Made by a program: the position numbers and the translations under genes
Notes under the pieces: generated by a model
The model's input: only the letters and a program-made list of their open reading frames with translations
What the model was told of the DNA's origin: nothing
The model's database searches: none
Assembly: GCA_020629315.1 (NCBI GenBank)
Contig: JAHDDO010000004.1
Span: 1-48,282 of the forward strand
Length of the DNA stretch: 48,282 bases
Direction: 5' to 3'
From: Saprospiraceae bacterium
Lineage (GTDB): Bacteria > Bacteroidota > Bacteroidia > Chitinophagales > Saprospiraceae
In this document: positions 40,211-48,161 of the stretch, one piece after another
Numbering within the stretch: position 1 is the stretch's first letter
Layout of the letters: each line of letters begins with the position of its first letter

Positions 40211-41176
40211 ATGAAAAAATTAGTACTCCTTTTTACTCTTTTTACCATTTTAACGAGCTCTTTATACGCGCAAAAAGAAGTAATCTTACGCATTAATCAC
40301 CTGTTAGGAGACGTGGAGTTTGAGTATAATGAACCGCATATGACAGATGAAGGCAATCACTTTAAAGTGGAACGATGCGAATACTACCTTTCTGAAATAA
40401 CCATTATTCATGATGGTGGGCAAGAGCTCTTGATTGAGGATCTTTGGATCCTAGAGCAAGCAGGCAAAATAGCCTCAAATCACGATCTAGGGCTTTTAGA
40501 CGTTGAGGATATCGAAGGGATCATTATTCATGTCGGCGTTGACGAACCACATAATCACCTTGATCCGGCTAGTTGGCCTGCTGAGCATCCATTAGCCCCT
40601 AAAAACCCATCTATGCATTGGGGCTGGGCAGCCGGCTACCGATTTTTTGCTTTTGAAGGTTTTGCAGGGGAAACGAACTTGGTAAATAGTGTTCAATTTC
40701 ACGGGGTAGGTAATTCGCTCTATCGCGACACTGAGATTCTAGTAGAAGCTGTAGAAGAAGATGGCAAATGGGTCATCGAATTGGATGCGGACTATGCAGA
40801 AGCAGTGCGCACCATTGATGTGAACCCAGGCGTAATCAGCCATGGAGAAATTTGGCATGCAGCAACCGTTGCCGAGAACTTTAGCACCCGCGTTTTTGCG
40901 CCATCTAATCTGTTGATAAATACAGAGGATGAAGAAATGGAACTGACAATGAATGTATACCCAAATCCTTCTTCTACGGGTAATGTCTATTTTGAAGCGC
41001 CTGAAGGACATCCATATGGAACCCTGGATATTTATAATGGTACAGGTTCGTTGGTGGCACAACATCAGGTTTTTTATGGTGGTCTATCCATTGTAATAGA
41101 AACAAGTGGGCAATATATTCTTCGATTTTCAGAAGACGGAAAGGTCCTTTCTAGCCAAAAGTTGCTCGTAAAATAA
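40211..41176 (+). CDS. mbnP: MbnP-like copper-binding protein with T9SS type A signal
   Basis: This 321-residue protein has a signal peptide (residues 1-20, ending LYA) and a family-typical MbnP domain at about 22-235: YEF-like strand LGDVEFEYNEPHMTDEG, FKVERCEYYLSEITI, IIIHVGVDEPHNHLDPASWP, MHWGWAAGYRFFAFEG and HGEIWHAATVAE. Trp residues (W79, W122, W137, W139) and clustered His are the candidates for copper binding or for the oxidative modification described for methanotroph MbnP. Residues 246-321 (MNVYPNPSSTGNVYFEA to FSEDGKVLSSQKLLVK) are a T9SS type A domain, so this form is probably moved to the cell surface. Its stop overlaps the start of the MbnH gene by one base (TAATG). Confidence 0.9.
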   Translation: MKKLVLLFTLFTILTSSLYAQKEVILRINHLLGDVEFEYNEPHMTDEGNHFKVERCEYYLSEITIIHDGGQELLIEDLWILEQAGKIASNHDLGLLDVEDIEGIIIHVGVDEPHNHLDPASWPAEHPLAPKNPSMHWGWAAGYRFFAFEGFAGETNLVNSVQFHGVGNSLYRDTEILVEAVEEDGKWVIELDADYAEAVRTIDVNPGVISHGEIWHAATVAENFSTRVFAPSNLLINTEDEEMELTMNVYPNPSSTGNVYFEAPEGHPYGTLDIYNGTGSLVAQHQVFYGGLSIVIETSGQYILRFSEDGKVLSSQKLLVK

Positions 41177-42195
41177 TGCGTCCAAAAGCAAGATATATTG
41201 CTTTTTGTATCACACTCCTTCTTGCAGCATCATGCAAGAAGGAGGCGTGTTCGGATATCGATGTAAATGCACGGGCCTTATTCGAATGGCCCGAACATTT
41301 CCCTTCTATGTCAGTTCCTGATGATAATGGCTATACAAAGGAACGATGGACATTGGGCAAAAAACTATTCTACGAAACTAGCTTGTCGCAAGATGGCCAA
41401 GTGAGTTGCGCTAGTTGTCATGATCCTGAAAAATTCTTTACGGATGGACTAGCCACTTCATTTGGAAATCAACAATTGATGGGTATTCGAAATGCACCTA
41501 GCTTGGCTAATGTAGTATTTGAACCCTATTTGCTAAGAGAAGGTGGCGTGCCAAGCTTAGAAATGCAAGTGCTTGTTCCATTTCAAGAACATAATGAATT
41601 TGGGCTCAATATTTTGGAAGCCGTGGATAGACTGAAATCAGATCCTGAATACCTAGGTTTAGCCGAAGAAGCCTATGACCGTACTATGGATGCATTTGTC
41701 ATCACTAGAGCCATAGCCAACTTTCAACGAAGCCTTGTTTCAGCGAATAGTGCCTATGATCAATACCTAATAGGAAGCTACTGCCTAAGTGATAAAGAAG
41801 CGGAAGGCATGGCGCTTTTTGAAAGCGAACGTTTGGCTTGCTCCCAATGTCATAACGGCATTTTATTTACGGACCATAGTTTTAAAAATAATGGCTTGTA
41901 TATCGAGTATGACGACCCAGGCCGCTTTCGGTTAACAAATGAGCCATCAGATCTAGCCACCTTCAAAGTGCCATCTCTGCGAAATGTGGCTGAAACAGCG
42001 CCATATATGCATGACGGCTCATTTACAAGCTTGGCACAAATTATCGATCATTATGCAAGTGGTGGCTTTGATCATCCCAATAAATCTGAAATTGTAGACG
42101 GATTTACATTGAACCAACCAGAAAAAGAAGCACTCATCAGCTTCCTCAAAACCCTTACAGATCATTCCTTTTCTTCTGATCCAAAATTCAAATAA
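41176..42195 (+). CDS. mbnH: MbnH/MauG-like di-heme lipoprotein
   Basis: This 339-residue c-type cytochrome of the bacterial cytochrome c peroxidase/MauG/MbnH group is a lipoprotein by its lipobox (LAAS-C20). The two heme-binding motifs are C78-A-S-C81-H82 and C222-S-Q-C225-H226. The later region FKVPSLRNVAETAPYMHDG is characteristic of the family. The WDGR motif found in the sister gene is replaced here by LLREGGVPSLEMQ, as in MbnH-like rather than CcP-like proteins. MbnH oxidises a Trp of MbnP in methanotrophs. Its start overlaps the mbnP stop, so the two are surely co-translated. Confidence 0.9.
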   Translation: MRPKARYIAFCITLLLAASCKKEACSDIDVNARALFEWPEHFPSMSVPDDNGYTKERWTLGKKLFYETSLSQDGQVSCASCHDPEKFFTDGLATSFGNQQLMGIRNAPSLANVVFEPYLLREGGVPSLEMQVLVPFQEHNEFGLNILEAVDRLKSDPEYLGLAEEAYDRTMDAFVITRAIANFQRSLVSANSAYDQYLIGSYCLSDKEAEGMALFESERLACSQCHNGILFTDHSFKNNGLYIEYDDPGRFRLTNEPSDLATFKVPSLRNVAETAPYMHDGSFTSLAQIIDHYASGGFDHPNKSEIVDGFTLNQPEKEALISFLKTLTDHSFSSDPKFK

Positions 42196-42197
42196 TC

Positions 42198-43286
42198 ATG
42201 GCAAAGAATACACCATTCACAACTACATATTTAATCGCAGTCCTGTTCTTTTTTAGTGCCTGTCAACCTGAGCCAGAAGAACCCGTTTTGTTTGATGGAA
42301 CCCCATATATATTAGAACACGGTATTTTACCTGATCCTAATTTGCCAGCCGATAATTCACTTACAGAAGCAGGAGTGACTTTAGGTAAAATGTTATTCTA
42401 TGATAAAAAATTATCTAGAGACAATATCCAGTCTTGTGCCACTTGTCATGACCAAAGTATTGGATTCTCAGATTCCACAAGATTTAGCCTGGGCGTAGCT
42501 GAATTACCCGGTACAAGGCAAGCTATGAGCATAGTAAACATGGCTTGGAATACGAATGGTTTCTTTTGGGATGGTAGGGCAGAACTGTTACGACATCAAG
42601 CTGTTTTGCCTATCGAAGATGAACTTGAGATGGATGAAAGCATAGAGAATGTGCTGGCCAAATTAGCCGCTGAAAAGGAGTACCGCGATCAATTCACAAG
42701 AGCCTTTGGCGATGAAGATATTACGGAAGAACGTCTGGCCTTAGCACTAGAGCAGTTTATGTTTAGCATCATATCCTATCAGTCTAAATATGATAGATAT
42801 TTAGCAGGGGAGGCAACACTTACGGATAGTGAGGAACGAGGTCGTGAATTGTATTTTTCTGAGTTTAATCCTTTCTTCCCAGAAGAATCTGGAGCGGACT
42901 GCGAGCATTGTCACGGGGGCTTTAATTTTGAGAATGATATGTACATGAATAATGGCTTAGACGCAGATGGTAATATCATCGATGCAGGCCGCTTTCTAGT
43001 GAGTAATAGTCCAGCGGATATTGGGAAATTTAAAGTGCCTTCGCTTAGAAATATAGGAGTGACCCAACCTTACATGCATGATGGCCGTTTTAAAACCTTA
43101 GAGGAGGTCATCGATCATTATGACCATGGAATAGTAATGAGTAGCACCTTAGATCCGGCACTTATTCAAGTAGTTGAACCAGGCTTAGGTTTATCAGAAC
43201 AGGATAAAGAGGATCTAATCAATTTTCTTCATACCTTAACTGATGAAACGTATTTAGCGAATCCATTATATGCAGATCCTTTTTAG
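42198..43286 (+). CDS. Second di-heme cytochrome c peroxidase/MbnH-like lipoprotein
   Basis: This 362-residue di-heme protein begins two bases after the first. Its lipobox FSAC22 is followed by acidic residues (QPEPEEP), a context often linked to surface export of lipoproteins in Bacteroidota. Heme motifs are C80-A-T-C83-H84 and C235-E-H-C238-H239. It keeps the canonical FFWDGRAELLRHQAVLPI motif and the family motif FKVPSLRNIGVTQPYMHDG. It may be a true peroxidase or an electron-transfer partner of the first di-heme protein. Its end overlaps the next gene by 17 bases. Confidence 0.9.
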   Translation: MAKNTPFTTTYLIAVLFFFSACQPEPEEPVLFDGTPYILEHGILPDPNLPADNSLTEAGVTLGKMLFYDKKLSRDNIQSCATCHDQSIGFSDSTRFSLGVAELPGTRQAMSIVNMAWNTNGFFWDGRAELLRHQAVLPIEDELEMDESIENVLAKLAAEKEYRDQFTRAFGDEDITEERLALALEQFMFSIISYQSKYDRYLAGEATLTDSEERGRELYFSEFNPFFPEESGADCEHCHGGFNFENDMYMNNGLDADGNIIDAGRFLVSNSPADIGKFKVPSLRNIGVTQPYMHDGRFKTLEEVIDHYDHGIVMSSTLDPALIQVVEPGLGLSEQDKEDLINFLHTLTDETYLANPLYADPF

Positions 43287-43773
43287 TCGATGTATTATTT
43301 TGTATTTCTTGTTCAATGCCCTTCCCGGAGTCGGACAAGTATTCCTTCAAATAGAAGAGAAAAATGTAGTCAAAACAATAAAGATTTATCCAGGTGATCG
43401 ATTCCAATTTCAACTCAAAGGCTATGATCCAGAATGGGAAAAAGCAACGCTGGAAAGCTTTAACCTGGAATTAAACAGTATTTATACAGAGTCTGGCCTG
43501 TATAGTTTAGATGAGTTCTCTGCTATACGCGTAGCGGGCCCGTCTTTTCCAAGAATTTTGGGTGCTGCTTTCCAAACCTTTGGTACCACTTGGCTTGTCC
43601 TATGGGGCTTGTCACCTTTTACCAACAGTGGATTTCGTTGGAGTGATGGCATCATTGGTGCCGTGGCCTTTATTCCAGGTATAGTACTGAGAAAGATGTA
43701 CAGATACAAAACTGTAAAGCTCAACGATAATAATAGACTACGAATTATGGATATCCGAATGAGTGTTCCCTAA
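43270..43773 (+). CDS. Small membrane-associated protein at the end of the MbnPH operon
   Basis: This 167-residue protein was not recognised by family. An N-terminal hydrophobic segment (CIILYFLFNALPGVGQ) is a signal peptide or anchor. Two further hydrophobic segments are visible, ILGAAFQTFGTTWLVLWGL and WSDGIIGAVAFIPGIVL, separated by a short polar loop. The middle is hydrophilic (KNVVKTIKIYPGDRFQFQLK). It overlaps the second di-heme gene by 17 bases and so is translated from the same transcript. Its end is four bases from the convergent Fur-family gene. Confidence 0.65.
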   Translation: MQILFSRCIILYFLFNALPGVGQVFLQIEEKNVVKTIKIYPGDRFQFQLKGYDPEWEKATLESFNLELNSIYTESGLYSLDEFSAIRVAGPSFPRILGAAFQTFGTTWLVLWGLSPFTNSGFRWSDGIIGAVAFIPGIVLRKMYRYKTVKLNDNNRLRIMDIRMSVP

Positions 43774-43777
43774 GTAT

Positions 43778-44164
43778 TTACTTGCTGCAAATAGGACAGA
43801 TTCCAGAAACGGTAAAATTGATTTCATCCATCACATAGCCTTTAGGTAACTCGAACGAGGGTATAACATGCTCCAAACAGGTAACGGATTGGCAGCGAAT
43901 GCAACTGAAATGTACATGATTGTGATTGTGATCATACTCAGACTCACAACTATGACAGGCAGCATACTTGGAGACGCCATCCATATCAATAATCTTATGG
44001 ATGATTCCTTCATCAACTAGTTTGTCTAACGAACGATAAATAGTTACTCTGTTATAACTATCCTTTAAATCTTGAATTAAGGCGTTATGTGATATGGCTT
44101 TATCACTCTTTACAATAATCTGTTCAACGGCTTGACGGGCAGGTATTCTCTTTTCAGTTGACAT
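43778..44164 (-). CDS. Fur-family transcriptional repressor
   Basis: This 128-residue Fur-type metalloregulator has an N-terminal winged helix (SHNALIQDLKDSYNRVTIYR, the recognition helix with the typical RVTIYRSLDKL). Its C-terminal domain has the metal-binding cluster CHSCESEYDHNHNHVHFSC plus a second pair (CIRC), then TCLEHV and a structural zinc site in SGICPICS. The His-rich loop is typical for Bacteroidota members of unclear metal specificity (Zur-like or copper-linked). It is convergent to the MbnPH operon, so it is not simply part of it, but it is the only metalloregulator in the window and a candidate for the 22336-22358 palindrome. Confidence 0.92.
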   Translation of the reverse strand: MSTEKRIPARQAVEQIIVKSDKAISHNALIQDLKDSYNRVTIYRSLDKLVDEGIIHKIIDMDGVSKYAACHSCESEYDHNHNHVHFSCIRCQSVTCLEHVIPSFELPKGYVMDEINFTVSGICPICSK

Positions 44165-44230
44165 AATGCAAAGATAGGTCTTTTGGTAGTGCAGAACTAG
44201 GGTATCTAGCGAAAAGCTAAGGCCAGAAAA

Positions 44231-44257
44231 TAAAAAAGCTCGTGACTTCTCACGAGC
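44231..44257 (-). terminator. Rho-independent terminator on the minus strand
   Basis: GCTCGTGA (44238-44245) and TCACGAGC (44250-44257) form a perfect 8-bp stem with a 4-base loop. On the minus strand it is followed by TTTTTTA. It would end transcripts from mqnD (stop at 44434) before the Fur-family gene. Confidence 0.85.
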
Positions 44258-44433
44258 AAAAACGAATTTTACAATTTAATAACCAAAACTTACACAATGT
44301 AAATATATAACATATTATTAAAATTCACAATATGTATTTTGCTTAAATACAGTGTTATAGAAATATTAAAATTATTTAATGTGTAAGTAGCAGAAAATCT
44401 GAAGGGTAGAATGCTAACTAGGGTAGGAATTAG

Positions 44434-45267
44434 CTATAATTTTAACATATAGAATTTTTGAGATATTTCTATATCACGCATTTTCGCTAATTCATTCATG
44501 AAAATGTCAATGGCTTGGCGCCCTTTTAGCCCTAAATCTTGGGTAAATTCATTGACATAAAGCTGGATATGCTGTTCCATAACGGCCTCTTCCATAGCTT
44601 GTGCATGACTTCGGACATAGGGCATTACCGCTTCTTTATGCCTAAAAGCATAGCGGATGCTTGCTTTTAATTGATCTTGGATCTTTACCTTAACAGCATT
44701 ATCCAAGCTTCGGCGTACGACAATGCCGCCTAAAGGAATAGGGGCATCCGTAATTTTTTCCCAGTGATCACCTAGATCAATGACCTTATGCAGACCCTTG
44801 TCTTGATAAGTGAATCGATTTTCATGTATAATAATCCCTGCATCATACTTGCCCATCAAAACGCCATCCTCAATTTCATGAAACAATATATGTTCCTTTT
44901 CAACTATGGCGTTGTTTGCAAAATCGAATAAAAAATGGGCGGTCGTATTAGCACCTGGTGTTGCAATGCGCTTTCCATTCAAATCATGCATGCGCATATG
45001 CGGATCTTTACTAATTACTAAAGGCCCTACACCGCGGCCCAATGCAGCACCATATGGTAGAAGTTCGTAGTCTTCTAGAATATAGGGTAGGCTTGCAAAG
45101 CTTACTTTCAAAACATCATAGTGGCCGTCCTTTGCCCAGCTATTTAAGGTTTTAATATCTTCCAATGCCACCTGCCACGAAAAGTCATTACTGATTCTAT
45201 TGTGTACCAATGCTTCAAATATGAAGGTATCATTAGGGCAAGGTGAATAAGCAATGTTTAGATTCAT
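44434..45267 (-). CDS. mqnD: 1,4-dihydroxy-6-naphthoate synthase (futalosine menaquinone pathway)
   Basis: This 277-residue MqnD makes 1,4-dihydroxy-6-naphthoate from cyclic dehypoxanthine futalosine. It is a solute-binding-protein-like fold with the family motifs NIAYSPCPNDTFIFEALVH at the N-terminus, YDVLKVSFASLPYILEDY, YGAALGRGVGPLVIS and TPGANTTAHFLFDF. Length is normal. It is divergent from the RluA-type gene (55 bases apart). Its presence shows that menaquinone is made by the futalosine route. Confidence 0.95.
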   Translation of the reverse strand: MNLNIAYSPCPNDTFIFEALVHNRISNDFSWQVALEDIKTLNSWAKDGHYDVLKVSFASLPYILEDYELLPYGAALGRGVGPLVISKDPHMRMHDLNGKRIATPGANTTAHFLFDFANNAIVEKEHILFHEIEDGVLMGKYDAGIIIHENRFTYQDKGLHKVIDLGDHWEKITDAPIPLGGIVVRRSLDNAVKVKIQDQLKASIRYAFRHKEAVMPYVRSHAQAMEEAVMEQHIQLYVNEFTQDLGLKGRQAIDIFMNELAKMRDIEISQKFYMLKL

Positions 45268-45322
45268 GGAATTATTTTAAAAATGGCTACGTTTTGGTAA
45301 CCTTTGCACAAGAATAATCACA

Positions 45323-45997
45323 ATGCACGATATAAAGGTAATCTACGAGGATAATCATCTTATTGCAGTTAACAAACCAAATGGGGTGCTAGTTCAACCC
45401 GATGAGACCGGTGATCATACGCTTATGGATCAGGTCAAATTATACATCAAATGGAAGTACGACAAACCGGGTGATGTATTTTTAGGTTCTTTCCATAGAT
45501 TGGATAGGCCAGTTAGTGGTGTAGTCTTATTTGCTAGAACCAGCAAAGCCTTGACTCGTATGAATGATCTGATTCGAGAACGTAAAGTAGGCAAAGAATA
45601 TCTAGCCATAACTGAAGAACGTCCCCAAGATATTTCAGGTCAATTAACCCATTACTTGATTAAGGATACCTTTAAGAATCGTACACATGTCCATAATTCG
45701 AAGAGAGGAAGCGCCAAAAAAGCAGTCCTCAGATACGAACTTACAGGATACCTTAAAAATCACAGTCTTATAAAAATAGACTTAGAAACCGGGCGATCAC
45801 ATCAAATCCGCGCCCAACTAGCCAAGATAGGCGCTCCTGTCTGTGGTGATCTCAAATATGGAGGGGCTCAAAAATTAAAAGGAGGAAGTATTGCTTTGCA
45901 TCACCAAACTATGTCATTTGTTCATCCAGTAAAAAAAGAACCCGTGACGATTTCTTGCGATCCACCTGAATTTCATCCATGGAGCATATTTTTTTAA
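45323..45997 (+). CDS. RluA-family pseudouridine synthase
   Basis: This 224-residue single-domain RluA-type enzyme isomerises uridine in rRNA or tRNA. The catalytic Asp61 lies in GSFHRLDRPVSGVVLFA; other motifs are IAVNKPNGVLVQPD and ETGRSHQIRAQLAKIGAPV with CGDLKYGG. No S4 domain is present, so it resembles the short RluA/TruC-like group. The exact target is unknown. Start ATG at 45323. Confidence 0.92.
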   Translation: MHDIKVIYEDNHLIAVNKPNGVLVQPDETGDHTLMDQVKLYIKWKYDKPGDVFLGSFHRLDRPVSGVVLFARTSKALTRMNDLIRERKVGKEYLAITEERPQDISGQLTHYLIKDTFKNRTHVHNSKRGSAKKAVLRYELTGYLKNHSLIKIDLETGRSHQIRAQLAKIGAPVCGDLKYGGAQKLKGGSIALHHQTMSFVHPVKKEPVTISCDPPEFHPWSIFF

Positions 45998-46042
45998 GTT
46001 TCTCACACGCCTACCTTTTAAAAAATAGATTACTTTTGCGCT

Positions 46043-46136
46043 CGGTGAGGGCTGTACGGCCAGCTCCTTCTGAATCCCCCCAGGGCAGAAATGCAGCAAG
46101 GGTAGGAGGTTGAGCGGTTCGGTGTAGTTCCTCACT
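46043..46136 (+). ncRNA. ffs: Bacterial small signal recognition particle RNA (4.5S-like)
   Basis: This is the RNA of the signal recognition particle, which binds Ffh. Domain IV is seen as CAGG (46081-46084), a GCA-GAAA-TGC tetraloop stem (46085-46094) and AGCA (46095-46098), the universal SRP pattern. The outer arms GTGAGG and CCTCAC (46045-46050 and 46130-46135) close the molecule. It is followed at once by a T run. It lies between the RluA-type gene and the aldolase gene. Confidence 0.93.
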
Positions 46137-46173
46137 TTTTTCTTTTACTTATATCGATCAAAACCAATCTCTC

Positions 46174-46830
46174 ATGAAATTCTTCGTAGATACAGCAAAT
46201 CTTGAGCAAATAGCTGAAGCAAAAGACCTCGGAATACTAGACGGTGTGACTACTAACCCTTCCTTAATGGCTAAAGAAGGTATCAGTGGTACCGACGCAC
46301 AGCTTGCACACTATAAAGCGATTTGTGATCTAGTCGATGGCGATGTATCTGCCGAAGTAATATCTACCGATTTTGAAGGCATGGTTAAAGAGGGGATTGC
46401 CTTGTCTGAGATTGCACCGAATATTGTAGTGAAAGTACCTATGATCAAAGACGGAGTGAAGGCTATCAGTCATTTCACTAGTCAAGGCATTAAGACTAAT
46501 TGTACCTTGGTCTTCTCCGCAGGCCAAGCCATTTTGGCTGCTAAAGCCGGCGCAACGTACGTTTCACCCTTCATCGGACGAATTGATGATATCAGTTGGG
46601 ATGGCATGAATCTGATTGAAGAGATTGCAGAAATTTACGCTATGCAAGGTTTTGAAACCGAAATATTAGCCGCATCTATTCGGAGTCCTAAACACATTGT
46701 CTCATCAGCTAGATCGGGTGCCGATGTAGTCACGTGTCCATTGTCATCTATCCTTGGATTACTAAAACATCCATTGACAGATATTGGCTTAGCTAAATTT
46801 TTAGCCGACCATAATAAAGCGAATAGCTAG
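46174..46830 (+). CDS. fsa: Fructose-6-phosphate aldolase / transaldolase family
   Basis: This 218-residue enzyme belongs to the small transaldolase/FSA group, forming a Schiff base with the substrate through Lys87 in NIVVKVPMIKDG. Other motifs are MKFFVDTANLEQIAEA, DGVTTNPSLMAKEG, KTNCTLVFSAGQAILAAKAG and YVSPFIGRIDD, with AASIRSPKHIV. Length fits MipB/TalC-like transaldolases, which act in the pentose phosphate pathway or as aldolases. Its stop is directly adjacent to that of the convergent nucleoside phosphorylase gene. Confidence 0.93.
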   Translation: MKFFVDTANLEQIAEAKDLGILDGVTTNPSLMAKEGISGTDAQLAHYKAICDLVDGDVSAEVISTDFEGMVKEGIALSEIAPNIVVKVPMIKDGVKAISHFTSQGIKTNCTLVFSAGQAILAAKAGATYVSPFIGRIDDISWDGMNLIEEIAEIYAMQGFETEILAASIRSPKHIVSSARSGADVVTCPLSSILGLLKHPLTDIGLAKFLADHNKANS

Positions 46831-47691
46831 TTAGATCGCTTGTAGTACACGTTCAATAAGTTTTTCTACTGTAGCTCGCGGATTAGTTGAGAATTCACCA
46901 TTGGCTCGATTGGCCAGTAGGGCATTACATGATATCGCTTCATGACCTAATTGATTCGCCAATAAATAGATGCCTGCTGTCTCCATCTCGAGATTGGTCA
47001 GCTGGTATTCATCCCAGCTAAAGCGGCTCAAGATATCAAAGGAAGGTATGCGCGTTTTTCCCCTGATATTCCGTCCTTGGGGTCCGTAAAAGCCTGGTGC
47101 TGTAAGGGTAATACCTTGTAAAAATGAAGCGGCTTCTTCGAACTTTTGTATGAGTTTAGGAGAGGCACTACTAGCATAGGGAGCAATTTTTTTGATGGGC
47201 CATACTTGCTCAAATTCTTTTGTCAATGCATCCTCTTTAGAGGTGGATTCATAGGCATAATAATGGGCTAAGCCACCCAATCCGATAGCATAACGGCTGA
47301 TCAATAATGAATCTACAGGAATGGAAGATTGCAAACAACCCGATGTTCCAATTCGATAAAAACGTAAAGATGTATGCGTGGTTTTAGGCTTTCGCTGGTC
47401 AAAATCAATGTTGGCTAAAGCATCTAATTCATTAAACACAATATCGATATTGTCGGTACCTATACCCGTAGAAATGACCGTCAATCGTTTGTTATTAAAG
47501 TGGCCAGTGACGGTTCTAAATTCTCTGCATCGGCGATCAAACTCTATATTGTCAAAGCCTTGAATGACCCTATCTATCCGATCAGGGTCACCCACCGTAA
47601 TAATATCTTGAGCTATTTCATGGGGCAGCAATTGTAAGTGGTAAATACTACCATCAGGATTCAATATTAATTCGGAAGGAGATAAGATCAT
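46831..47691 (-). CDS. Nucleoside phosphorylase (uridine phosphorylase-like)
   Basis: This 286-residue member of the PNP/UDP phosphorylase family has the N-terminal phosphate-binding motif in DIITVGDPDRIDRVIQGFD, the middle STGIGTDNIDIV and IGTSGCLQSSIPVDSLLIS, and the ribose/base-binding LTNLEMETAGIYLLANQLG near the C-terminus. It cleaves a nucleoside with phosphate to ribose-1-phosphate and base, in salvage. Length is slightly more than E. coli Udp. Uridine specificity is likely but not certain. Confidence 0.9.
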   Translation of the reverse strand: MILSPSELILNPDGSIYHLQLLPHEIAQDIITVGDPDRIDRVIQGFDNIEFDRRCREFRTVTGHFNNKRLTVISTGIGTDNIDIVFNELDALANIDFDQRKPKTTHTSLRFYRIGTSGCLQSSIPVDSLLISRYAIGLGGLAHYYAYESTSKEDALTKEFEQVWPIKKIAPYASSASPKLIQKFEEAASFLQGITLTAPGFYGPQGRNIRGKTRIPSFDILSRFSWDEYQLTNLEMETAGIYLLANQLGHEAISCNALLANRANGEFSTNPRATVEKLIERVLQAI

Positions 47692-47728
47692 TTGCTAGAT
47701 TTGTGGGCGTTTGATACAAAAATAGAAA

Positions 47729-48079
47729 ATGACAAAGAAAGCCTTCATATTAAATAATTGTGGCACTTGCCAACGGATCATCAAAGAAGTCGGATGGGAT
47801 TCCGAAATTCAGAATATCAAGGAGAAAAATATTGATGCTAAAACGCTAGATAAAGCAGCTAAGGCGCTAGGTGGATATGAGGCCATATTCTCTAAACGAG
47901 CGATGAAATACCGGAGTATGGGCCTTAATGAGATGAATCTTAGCGAAAAGGACTATCGTAAATATATTCTAGAGGAATACACCTTTTTGAAGCGCCCAGT
48001 GTTTGTCATAGGTGACCAATATTTTGCAGGTAATACCAAAAAAGTAGTGGCTGCTGTCAAAGAAGCCAATCAAGCCTAG
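47729..48079 (+). CDS. ArsC/Spx-like protein (arsenate reductase family)
   Basis: This 116-residue thioredoxin-fold protein of the ArsC/Spx/YffB family has a CxxC motif (NNCGTCQRIIKE, Cys11 and Cys14) at the expected place, and RPVFVIGDQYFAGNTKKVV near the C-terminus. True arsenate reductases need a CX5R-type active site and an Arg triad that are not clear here, so a Spx-like or unknown redox role is as likely. It precedes the hairpin and tandem-repeat region at the window end. Confidence 0.85.
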   Translation: MTKKAFILNNCGTCQRIIKEVGWDSEIQNIKEKNIDAKTLDKAAKALGGYEAIFSKRAMKYRSMGLNEMNLSEKDYRKYILEEYTFLKRPVFVIGDQYFAGNTKKVVAAVKEANQA

Positions 48080-48128
48080 GGCGTATCCCCTGTAGTCCAT
48101 TGACTACAGCGGTCGTTACGTTTCGCCC
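48079..48128. repeat. Nested hairpin after the ArsC-like gene
   Basis: GGGCG (48079-48083) and CGCCC (48124-48128) enclose a perfect 8-bp stem CTGTAGTC (48090-48097) and GACTACAG (48102-48109) with a 4-base loop. It begins at the stop codon of the ArsC-like gene. Only a short pyrimidine tract follows, so it is not a typical terminator. Confidence 0.55.
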
Positions 48129-48161
48129 CTCTCTATTCGTTCGGTCGCGATGCTACTATGT

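Noticed and set aside
47729-48079. ArsC-like gene as evidence of arsenic resistance
   Set aside because: No arsB/acr3 or arsR neighbour, and the active site looks CxxC as in Spx-like proteins.
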